Shown here: positions 1 through 5,414 of the stretch, piece after piece
Layout: each line of letters starts with the position of its first letter
How positions within the stretch are numbered: the first letter of the stretch is position 1
Origin: Acidobacteriota bacterium
GTDB lineage: Bacteria > Acidobacteriota > Terriglobia > Terriglobales > Acidobacteriaceae
Direction: 5' to 3'
Length of the DNA stretch: 6,136 nucleotides
Assembly: GCA_021805955.1 (NCBI GenBank)
Contig: JAJZDO010000198.1
Span: 1 to 6,136, forward strand
Notes under the pieces: generated by a model
What the model was told of the DNA's origin: nothing
The model's input: the letters and a program-made list of their open reading frames with translations, nothing else
The model's database searches: none
Translations under genes and position numbers: made by a program

Positions 1-775
1 CGACGGCGGCCACGATGGTTTTGGAATCGACGAAGCGGGCGATGTCGTCGACGTGGCCATGGGTGTCGTCGCCGGCGATGCCCCGATTCAACCAGATCAC
101 CTGGTCGATGCCGAGGTAGTTGTGGAAGCACTGTTCCAGTTGCTCGCGAGTGAGGTTGGGGTTGCGCGCTTGTACATTGCTCAGCAGGCATTCCTCGGTT
201 GTGAGCAGCGCGCCGGCGCCGTTGACGTCGATGCTGCCGCCTTCCAAAACGACACGATGGCGCTGACCGCCGGCGAGGGTGATTTCTGGCGTCCATGCTG
301 GCACCGATAGCAGTTTGGCGACATGCGCCGGAATTCGATCATCATTGTGCCAGTTGTCGTACTTGGCCCACGCGTTGAATTTCCAGTTGGTGAGCGCGAG
401 CGGCGGCGCGGCGGTTTTGGCGGCAGCCGGAGTGAGAAAGATGGGGCCGGAGTCGCGCAGCCATACGCGGTCGGTTGGCTGAAGATGGAAGGCGATATTG
501 TTCAGATCCGCGCCGCAACGGGTCAGTAAATTGCGCGCGCGTTTCTCCGCTGCCGGCTCATTCATCAGAACGTGAACATGTTCGACGCTGGCGAGATGGC
601 GCACGATCTCGCCATACACCCAGGGAATCGGCTGGAATTTTCCCGGCCAGTCTTCAGCATTGTGCGGCCAGGCGATCCAGGTGGCGGCGTGCGGCTCCCA
701 CTCGGCAGGCATGTGCAGACCGAGGGAGCGGGGAGTTGCCTTGCCAGTGTCGACGGATGTGCGAGGAGCGCTCAT
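1..775 (-). CDS. aguA: Agmatine deiminase, C-terminus cut by the window edge
   Basis: The enzyme hydrolyses agmatine to N-carbamoylputrescine and ammonia in the cytoplasm. It belongs to the peptidylarginine-deiminase-like guanidino-modifying superfamily. The 258 visible codons stay open to the window start. Family landmarks appear in order: MPAEWEPHAATWIAWPHN (residues 22-39), the substrate-pocket motif WLRDSGP (105-111), EGGSIDVNG (178-186) and GDDTHGHVDDIARF (235-248), which carries the catalytic histidine. Family members usually run about 340-370 residues, so roughly the last quarter is outside, including the catalytic cysteine near the C-terminus. The ATG at 775 lies 6 bases after the aguB stop codon and has no clear Shine-Dalgarno, which suggests translational coupling to aguB. 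Position beside aguB and an arginine decarboxylase supports agmatine as substrate. Family and reaction are well supported; activity cannot be judged without the missing end. Confidence 0.93.
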   Translation of the reverse strand, partial: MSAPRTSVDTGKATPRSLGLHMPAEWEPHAATWIAWPHNAEDWPGKFQPIPWVYGEIVRHLASVEHVHVLMNEPAAEKRARNLLTRCGADLNNIAFHLQPTDRVWLRDSGPIFLTPAAAKTAAPPLALTNWKFNAWAKYDNWHNDDRIPAHVAKLLSVPAWTPEITLAGGQRHRVVLEGGSIDVNGAGALLTTEECLLSNVQARNPNLTREQLEQCFHNYLGIDQVIWLNRGIAGDDTHGHVDDIARFVDSKTIVAAV

Positions 776-781
776 GGAAGG

Positions 782-1693
782 CTACTTATCCAGAAAGCGT
801 TCGGTGATGGGCTGGTAGGCGTCGATGCGGCGGTCGCGCAGAAAGGGCCAGTTGCGGCGTGTCTCTTCAATCAGGTGCAGATCGATTTCGCCGATGAGAA
901 TATCTTCGTTGTCGTGCGCGGCCTGAAGGATCACGCGGCCAAAGGGATCGGCGAGAAACGATCCGCCCCAGAATTCCAGGCCTGGGCCCTCGACGCGGTT
1001 GCCGCGAACGTCGCCATGCTCGTGACCGACGCGGTTGACGGCGGCGACGTAAAGTCCATTGGCAATGGCGTGGGAACGCTGGATGGTCTGCCAGGCGCTG
1101 TATTGGGCGTCGCCGTACTCGGCTTTCTCCGCGGGGTGCCAGCCAATTGCGGTGGGATAGAAAAGAACATTCGCCCCCTTGAGCGCGGTGATGCGGGCTC
1201 CTTCCGGATACCACTGGTCCCAGCAGACCAGCACGCCAACGTTTCCCGCGTGCAGCGGGAAATTGCGAAAGCCGAGATCGCCGGGAGTGAAATAAAACTT
1301 TTCGTAGTAGAGAGGATCATCCGGAATATGCATTTTGCGATAAGTTCCGGCGAGCGAGCCATCGTCCTCTAGAACGGCGGCGGTGTTGTGGTAGATGCCG
1401 GCTGCGCGCCGCTCAAACAGCGAAGCGACAACGGCGACATGCTCTTCGCGTGCGATGCGGGACAACTTTTCCGTAGAAGGGCCGGGGATGGTTTCGGCGA
1501 GATCGAAGAGCGCGTGATCTTCCCGCTGGCAGAAATATTGCGTCTGAAACAGTTCCGGCAGGCAAACGACGTGGGCGCCGGCGCGCGCGGCCTCGCGAAC
1601 GCGGTCGGCCGCCTTGTCGAGGTTGGCGTCCGGATCGGCGGAGCAGGACATCTGCACCAGTGCAACGCGAAAATTGTTTTGAGTATTCGGCAT
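782..1693 (-). CDS. aguB: N-carbamoylputrescine amidase (nitrilase superfamily)
   Basis: This cytoplasmic enzyme hydrolyses N-carbamoylputrescine to putrescine, carbon dioxide and ammonia, the last step of the agmatine route. The 303-residue protein has the nitrilase-superfamily Glu-Lys-Cys triad: Glu47 in CLPELFQTQYFC, Lys120 in GTYRKMHIPDD and Cys157 in VLVCWDQWYPEGAR. Its end, RRNWPFLRDRRIDAYQPI (279-296), is typical of AguB rather than of other amidases. The frame is open further to 1750. I prefer the ATG at 1693 because the fold's first strand (FRVALVQ) begins just after it, an AGGA lies 11 bases upstream, and the extra 19 residues would be translated from a strong hairpin. The length also fits the family (about 290-300). 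It sits between the arginine decarboxylase and agmatine deiminase genes, consistent with one pathway operon. The function is confident; the start is fairly sure. Confidence 0.94.
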   Translation of the reverse strand: MPNTQNNFRVALVQMSCSADPDANLDKAADRVREAARAGAHVVCLPELFQTQYFCQREDHALFDLAETIPGPSTEKLSRIAREEHVAVVASLFERRAAGIYHNTAAVLEDDGSLAGTYRKMHIPDDPLYYEKFYFTPGDLGFRNFPLHAGNVGVLVCWDQWYPEGARITALKGANVLFYPTAIGWHPAEKAEYGDAQYSAWQTIQRSHAIANGLYVAAVNRVGHEHGDVRGNRVEGPGLEFWGGSFLADPFGRVILQAAHDNEDILIGEIDLHLIEETRRNWPFLRDRRIDAYQPITERFLDK

Positions 1694-1720
1694 GGAGAAC
1701 GATTTCCTGGCGCACGATGT

Positions 1721-1748
1721 GAAGGACCCGCCTGCGGCAAGGCCCTTC
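1721..1748 (-). promoter_or_regulatory. Intercistronic RNA hairpin between pdaD and aguB
   Basis: In minus-strand RNA, GAAGGGCC pairs with GGUCCUUC (8 bp including one G-U), and an inner GCC/GGC stem caps it with a GCA loop. In the plus-strand direction the G-U becomes an A-C mismatch, so the structure favours the operon transcript. No U-run follows, so it is unlikely to be a simple terminator. It could stabilise mRNA ends, set the pdaD:aguB ratio or act as a leader for aguB. It ends about 27 bases before the preferred aguB start. The role is inferred. Confidence 0.5.
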
Positions 1749-1776
1749 ATCCATACCTAGTATGCGGTGGATTGCG

Positions 1777-2334
1777 TTATTCGAAAATCAAAATCGCCGC
1801 GGCAATCGTCGTGGTCCACAGGCCGCGCTTATCTCCCACAGCGGACTGCGTGACGTTGGCCGTGCGAACAATTTTGTTGGAGATGCGATACGTCTCCTTC
1901 TTCTCGTCCCAGCTTTTGTCCGGATCGAAATCCACATTCAGCGTGGTGGCCAGCATTTCGGCAGCCAGTTCTTCCGCATAATCGCCGGCCTGGTCTTCGG
2001 TTTCGCCGAAGCTGTGATGTTCGCTGAGGTATCCATACATATTCCTGTCTGAAGGAATGGCCACGCCAATGCTGGAAGCGATCAGTCGATGCGGTTCGCG
2101 GGATGAATTTTCAGCGACGACAGCAAACACAACCTCACCGGGATAAAGGAACTTCAATCCTTCTTTGCGGGGAATGAGTTTTGCCTGTGGGGGAAAGATT
2201 GACGAGACACGCACGAGATTTTGTGCGGCGATTCCGGCATCACGAAGTGCCAGCTCGAATGACGTGAGACGTTCCTTATGCTTCCCGACGCCCTTGGTAA
2301 AAAATAGACGTTTCGGGACCATCGTTTTGCCCAA
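1777..2334 (-). CDS. pdaD: Pyruvoyl-dependent arginine decarboxylase (PvlArgDC)
   Basis: The enzyme decarboxylates arginine to agmatine using a pyruvoyl group made by self-cleavage instead of pyridoxal phosphate. The 185-residue proenzyme has the family core. It opens with [19 protein letters not shown] (10-28). The processing site follows in [10 protein letters not shown] (40-49), where cleavage is expected between Ser44 and Ser45, turning Ser45 into the pyruvoyl cofactor. [13 protein letters not shown] (101-113) likely holds the catalytic glutamate, and [15 protein letters not shown] (161-175) lies near the end. The length is near known members (165 residues in Methanocaldococcus jannaschii, about 195 in Chlamydia AaxB). 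The start is TTG: GGAGG lies 8 bases before it but 20 before the in-frame ATG at 2322. The gene leads aguB and aguA, giving the full arginine-to-putrescine route. Most bacteria use PLP-dependent SpeA for this step, so the pyruvoyl type is notable. Confidence 0.95.
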   Translation of the reverse strand: MGKTMVPKRLFFTKGVGKHKERLTSFELALRDAGIAAQNLVRVSSIFPPQAKLIPRKEGLKFLYPGEVVFAVVAENSSREPHRLIASSIGVAIPSDRNMYGYLSEHHSFGETEDQAGDYAEELAAEMLATTLNVDFDPDKSWDEKKETYRISNKIVRTANVTQSAVGDKRGLWTTTIAAAILIFE

Positions 2335-2340
2335 TTTTTG

Positions 2341-2347
2341 TTCCTCC
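2341..2347 (-). promoter_or_regulatory. Shine-Dalgarno that selects the TTG start of pdaD
   Basis: Minus-strand GGAGGAA: its GGAGG is 8 bases from the TTG at 2334 and 20 bases from the first in-frame ATG at 2322. The spacing favours initiation at TTG, adding Gly-Lys-Thr plus the initiator residue ahead of that methionine. Confidence 0.75.
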
Positions 2348-2355
2348 GGTTGGTG

Positions 2356-2374
2356 GAGTGGCGCGTTGCCACCC
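2356..2374 (-). promoter_or_regulatory. Small hairpin just upstream of the pdaD ribosome site
   Basis: Minus-strand GGGUGGC pairs with GCCACUC (7 bp, one G-U) around a 5-base loop, ending 8 bases before the GGAGG of pdaD. It may influence ribosome access, or it may be chance in G+C-rich sequence. No U-run follows, so it is not a terminator. Confidence 0.3.
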
Positions 2375-2493
2375 GCTTAAAAATATCACAGAATGAGGTC
2401 GAGACCGGCATTGCCCGACGGAGCTTCCTCCTCTGGTGACATAAATGAAACATGGGGCGCGAGGCGCGGCTGCGAAACGCGGCAACAACTGCG

Positions 2494-3336
2494 TCAGGAT
2501 GCGGTTGCAGGCAACTCCAGCGTGGCCGCCAGCAACGCCTGTGTATATTCCGACTGCGGATGCTCGCAGATCTGCTGCCAGCCGCCCTGCTCGATAATGC
2601 GGCCTTGGCGCATGACAAGAATCTGGTCTGCCATGTAGCGCGCCAACGGCATGGAGTGGGTGATGAAGACGTAGGTGAGGTGTAGTTCACGCTGCAACTG
2701 GCGCAGCAGGTGGGTGATCTGCGCGGACACGCTGACGTCAAGCGCCGAGGTCGGCTCATCGAGTACCAGCAGCTCGGGGCGCAAAATCAAGGCGCGGGCA
2801 AGATTGATGCGCTGGCGCTGGCCTCCAGAAAACTCATGTGGGTAGCGGGGAAGCGCCGAGCGATCGAGGCCGGCCATGGTGAGCGCTTCCAGGATTTGAG
2901 CTTGCCGGGCCATGGTGGAGCGATTGCGCGCACGGAGAATCCCAGGTCTCAGATTCGAGACCTGGGGCACCCGTCTCAATTCCTGCTGGTAGATGACCAA
3001 CGGCTCGCCGACGATTTCTTCGACGCGCATGCGCGGGTTGAGTGCCGCATAGGGGTCCTGAAAGACAATCTGCATGCGCCGACGCATCTGGCGCAGTTCA
3101 AAGGCGGAGACCGTCAAGAGATTGTGGCCGTCGAGGCGAATGGCGCCGGAGTCGGGCGCGATCAATCGCAGCAGAAGGCGCGCCACCGTACTTTTTCCGG
3201 ATCCCGACTCGCCGACGATGCCAAGCGTCTGGCCGCGTTCGATGCGAAAGCTGACATCGTCGACGACGCGGCGGGGCTGGCGGCTGCCGCGCACGGGGTA
3301 AGTCTTGACGAGGTTGTCAACTTCGACGAGGGCCAT
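2494..3336 (-). CDS. OppF/DppF-type ABC transporter ATPase with an in-frame insertion
   Basis: This is the nucleotide-binding subunit of a peptide/nickel-class ABC importer, which would sit on the inner face of the cytoplasmic membrane and hydrolyse ATP to drive uptake. All ATPase motifs are intact in the 280 residues: Walker A GESGSGKST (42-50), Q-loop Gln93 in VFQDP, signature FSGGQRQR (169-176), Walker B LLVLDEP (189-195), D-loop SALD (197-200) and switch His227. Between EPL (111-113) and RYPHEFSGGQ (164-173) there are 50 residues where E. coli OppF, recalled from memory, has about 31. The surplus of 19 contains RRVPQVSNLRPG (121-132), encoded by a palindromic repeat. The ATG at 3336 has no evident Shine-Dalgarno. 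No permease or binding-protein gene is adjacent, so the substrate cannot be assigned and it may serve a transporter encoded elsewhere. No terminator is visible between it and pdaD, 159 bases downstream. Confidence 0.9.
   Translation of the reverse strand: MALVEVDNLVKTYPVRGSRQPRRVVDDVSFRIERGQTLGIVGESGSGKSTVARLLLRLIAPDSGAIRLDGHNLLTVSAFELRQMRRRMQIVFQDPYAALNPRMRVEEIVGEPLVIYQQELRRVPQVSNLRPGILRARNRSTMARQAQILEALTMAGLDRSALPRYPHEFSGGQRQRINLARALILRPELLVLDEPTSALDVSVSAQITHLLRQLQRELHLTYVFITHSMPLARYMADQILVMRQGRIIEQGGWQQICEHPQSEYTQALLAATLELPATAS
2941..2966. repeat. Perfect 10-bp inverted repeat inside the ABC ATPase gene
   Basis: The plus strand reads CCCAGGTCTC, a 6-base spacer AGATTC, then GAGACCTGGG, a perfect 10-bp stem. 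It lies in the helical region between the Q-loop and the signature motif and coincides with an estimated 19-residue (about 57-bp) surplus over OppF. The frame and all ATPase motifs are preserved. This fits an in-frame insertion of a short palindromic repeat element. No second copy occurs in this window. I recall similar palindromes and the translated VPQVSNLRPG in acidobacterial sequences, but that is memory, not a search. Confidence 0.7.
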
Positions 3337-3412
3337 GCAGACAGCGTAGCAGGCGCGGTCTCCATTGCAGCCAACGTCTGCGGGGCTGGACGTCCGAGAA
3401 GCGACCAGCGCG

Positions 3413-4153
3413 CTACCAACGGAGGCCAGCAGTGATGGAAACCAGGGCGAAGCCGGGACCGGGAAGCTGGTTCGCGGGCGTCATCATGTGGATATACCGA
3501 CCCTGCGCGAACAGAATTTCCCGATGGTTCGGGTAGAGGCGGCCTTCCATGCCAATGCCGAAGTTATACATTGCTTGATTGCTGGAGTAGGAAGAGCCGG
3601 TAATGGTCCCGTTGCAGAAGTTGGTGAAGTTGGTATATCCCAGGCCGGAATAGATGGTGCAATTGATCGTGGAGCCGATGGGCTTGTCGAAGGTTGTGGC
3701 GACATGGGAATATCCGCCTCCGCCGACGGCAAAGAAGCCGAAGCGGGGTCCGCGAATGAAGTAGAACGTCGGATCGACGGAATAGGTCAAGATCGTGTAG
3801 TGGCCGCCCGGTTGCTGCGCGGTCTGCAGTACCCAAGAGGGAAGACCGCTGCGGTAAAAGCTCAGTTCGCCGGGGATTTCAATCCGCCGCGTCAGACGAA
3901 TGCCGCCGCCTCCGGTACCCGTGTAGGTGGAGTGGATCATTTTCCCATTGGCCAGGCCGGGTCCAAAGGAAATGCCTCCCGCTCCTTCGATGAACCACTT
4001 CCTCAAAGGAGTTGTCACGACGGGGGCAGGCGTGGCGGGCGTGGACGCTTGCACGGTGGAGGAACTGGACTGCTGCGCGAGAATGGCGGTGGCGTCGAAA
4101 AGGCCCATTGCGAACAGAAGCAAGATCGCATACTTATGCCGACTAAAATTCAT
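3413..4153 (-). CDS. Secreted protein, probable outer-membrane beta-barrel, function unknown
   Basis: The 246-residue product begins with a signal peptide: charged MNFSRHKY, a hydrophobic stretch to about residue 24, and probable cleavage after ILA at 26. A Ser/Thr/Pro/Ala-rich linker follows (about 28-50). From residue 51 on, the protein is rich in Gly, aromatics and alternating polar/apolar stretches such as KWFIEGAGGISFGPG (52-66) and RFGFFAVGGGGYSH (137-150). It ends in a strand closing with a terminal aromatic, LVSITAGLRW, the pattern seen in barrels recognised by the BAM complex. Cys165 and Cys180 could form a disulfide in an external loop. AGGAG lies 5 bases before the ATG, so the start is good. 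The next gene is 76 bases downstream with no terminator between. I do not recognise the specific family; an OmpA/OmpW-sized 8-stranded barrel is the best guess from composition. Confidence 0.8.
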   Translation of the reverse strand: MNFSRHKYAILLLFAMGLFDATAILAQQSSSSTVQASTPATPAPVVTTPLRKWFIEGAGGISFGPGLANGKMIHSTYTGTGGGGIRLTRRIEIPGELSFYRSGLPSWVLQTAQQPGGHYTILTYSVDPTFYFIRGPRFGFFAVGGGGYSHVATTFDKPIGSTINCTIYSGLGYTNFTNFCNGTITGSSYSSNQAMYNFGIGMEGRLYPNHREILFAQGRYIHMMTPANQLPGPGFALVSITAGLRW

Positions 4154-4360
4154 TCGATCTCCTGATTTTTTTGCTTCTCTATTTGTATATCTTTTCGAGC
4201 AACAAACGAAACTACCGCTATGGGATGGCTACCGGTGGAAGATCGATCGGGAATTTTTTGGCCCTTGCAGATATAGATATGAGGAAGAGACGGGCGGACT
4301 TTCATTTGGTGAGCGCAGCGGAAGGAATTGTTTCCCCACGCGTATCGCGGGTAGGAATAC

Positions 4361-4388
4361 AAAAGCCCCGCATTTCTGCAAGGCTTTT
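4361..4388 (-). terminator. Intrinsic terminator after the YfdX-like gene
   Basis: The minus-strand RNA folds as AAAAGCCUUGCA, a GAAA tetraloop, then UGCGGGGCUUUU. That is 12 continuous base pairs including two G-U pairs, plus a flanking C-G at 4389/4360, followed by UAUU. In the plus direction the two G-U pairs become C-A mismatches, so the orientation matches the minus-strand gene that ends at 4421. The A-tract/U-tract arms are typical of rho-independent terminators. Confidence 0.8.
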
Positions 4389-4420
4389 GCTGGTGCAGTA
4401 CAGTCTTGAGTCGCCACGGA

Positions 4421-5260
4421 TTAATCCGTAATTGGATGTGTGAACCAGCCATTGACTTCGTTCCACCATCCATCGATCTTGCTGGCAGCTCCGGTATGGT
4501 TCTGGGTGATTGTATGGGAAAGAGAATCAATTCTCTTGCTCAGGCTTTTTGCTTCGAACGGGCGATGCGCAGAGTGGCCGCTGGCATACTGGTCCAGGGT
4601 GACGGAGGCTTCCTTAAGAGCGGCTGCCGCCTCGGTATACCGTCCGTTCATGATCGCGATCTCGGCTAAACCGAGATTTTCGCGGGCGGCAAGAAGCGGG
4701 TACTCGGCCTGAACCTTCATGACGACGAGTTCATCCCCGATACGACTGAGCGAGGTGGCAGCGGCTTGCGGATCGTTGCTGCTCAAAGCGGATTTCGCGG
4801 CGTCCAAGCGGCTTCGTACTTTGTTCAGATCGAGGCCGACAAATGTGTATTGCATTCCTGCTGCATCCACCGTGATGGGAGCCGACTTCGCTGGCTGGGG
4901 CTTGCCATCTTTGCGGGCAGCCAGGGCCCGTCCAAGCACGGACGTGTCGTCAAATTCCCAATATAACGGCACAATCACGGGTCCGCCGGTTGCATGCGGC
5001 CGGGCGGCGAGTTGATCGCGATACGTCAACGCCTGGTTAATATGCTGCACAGCCGTTTGGGTTTGGTTTGCTGCCAGAGATTGCTTTGCTCGCTCGACTT
5101 GATCGAGGAGGCGAAGCGCCAGATGAGAAGACTGCCGACTGGGCGGCTGGGTCGCCGTCTTGGCGGCAGGGCTGCTGGCCCCGGGGTTTCCCTGCGCCGC
5201 ATGTAGCGCGGATGTTGTCAATGCCACACATACTACGGGCACAATCAAGCTCAATCTCAT
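4421..5260 (-). CDS. Secreted helix-rich protein, YfdX-like
   Basis: The 279-residue product has a signal peptide (MRLSLIVPVVCVALTTSALHA, cleavage near 21-22), so it is probably periplasmic. After a disordered Pro/Ser/Ala-rich stretch (24-45), a helical segment with AKQSLAANQTQTAVQHINQAL (about 58-78) is followed by a short extended part (PVIVPLYWEFDDTSVLG, 94-110). A second helical region, VGLDLNKVRSRLDAAKSAL to ALKEASVTLDQYA (141-227), then resembles tandem helix-turn-helix repeats. This order, helices then a beta-like insert then paired helices with the phrase MNGRYTEAAAALKEA, resembles the YfdX family, whose E. coli member is induced with the EvgA acid-response regulon. The molecular function of that family is not settled. 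GAGGA lies 9 bases before the ATG. The stop codon lies in a 14-bp palindrome and a strong terminator follows. The family call is from pattern memory; secretion and helical content are firmer. Confidence 0.78.
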   Translation of the reverse strand: MRLSLIVPVVCVALTTSALHAAQGNPGASSPAAKTATQPPSRQSSHLALRLLDQVERAKQSLAANQTQTAVQHINQALTYRDQLAARPHATGGPVIVPLYWEFDDTSVLGRALAARKDGKPQPAKSAPITVDAAGMQYTFVGLDLNKVRSRLDAAKSALSSNDPQAAATSLSRIGDELVVMKVQAEYPLLAARENLGLAEIAIMNGRYTEAAAALKEASVTLDQYASGHSAHRPFEAKSLSKRIDSLSHTITQNHTGAASKIDGWWNEVNGWFTHPITD

Positions 5261-5346
5261 GTTTTATTTTCCTCGTTTCAAAATTGATTCGCGTCCAAAA
5301 TGCCAGTTCATCAATAGGATGCCGGGAAATTGCTCTAAAGACAAAT

Positions 5347-5381
5347 GACAACAGCAAAGGCCCCGCATTGCGTTGCTTGTC
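5347..5381 (-). terminator. Possible terminator or degenerate hairpin after the alpha/beta hydrolase gene
   Basis: In the minus-strand RNA, GACAA pairs with UUGUC and, after a 2-base bulge, GCAA pairs with UUGC, with a small CGC/GCG stem inside. Its right arm (AAUGCGGGGCCUUU) closely matches the right arm of the terminator at 4361-4388 (AAUGCGGGGCUUUU), but its left arm does not complement it. It lies 34 bases after the hydrolase stop. It could be a weak or decayed terminator. Confidence 0.35.
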
Positions 5382-5414
5382 CGTCAAAGACGCTTTAATC
5401 CGTGGAGCGATTTT

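Noticed and set aside
572..1372. Long plus-strand reading frame (266 codons) opposite aguB
   Set aside because: It lies antisense to strongly conserved aguB and aguA sequence, has no recognisable domain and no convincing ribosome site. Codon bias of the real genes explains its openness.
1694..1750. Longer aguB start at 1750 adding 19 residues
   Set aside because: The extension is encoded by the hairpin region, lacks a Shine-Dalgarno and is not family-like; the ATG at 1693 fits better.
3337..3412. GCAGAC/GTCTGC inverted repeat upstream of the ABC ATPase
   Set aside because: It has only 6 bp with a loop of more than 30 bases and no U-run, so it is likely chance.
2710..3435. Plus-strand reading frame opposite the ABC ATPase
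   Set aside because: Every ABC motif is on the other strand, so this is a shadow.
3365..4165. Long plus-strand reading frame (266 codons) opposite the beta-barrel-like gene
   Set aside because: The minus-strand gene has a signal peptide, a good ribosome site and a barrel-like terminus. The plus frame is low-complexity Gly/Ala/Arg-rich and matches nothing I know.
4184..4212. Possible promoter for the barrel-like gene (minus-strand TATACA in an A+T-rich leader)
   Set aside because: The -10-like hexamer matches at four of six positions and nothing resembling a -35 lies 16-18 bases upstream, so it is too weak to annotate.
4150..4530. Minus-strand 126-codon frame spanning the gap between the YfdX-like and barrel-like genes
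   Set aside because: It overlaps the YfdX-like C-terminus in another frame, runs through the terminator hairpin and has no domain-like composition.
5330..5360. Possible promoter for the YfdX-like gene (minus-strand TTGTCA)
   Set aside because: The -35-like hexamer is good, but no acceptable -10 sits 16-18 bases downstream.
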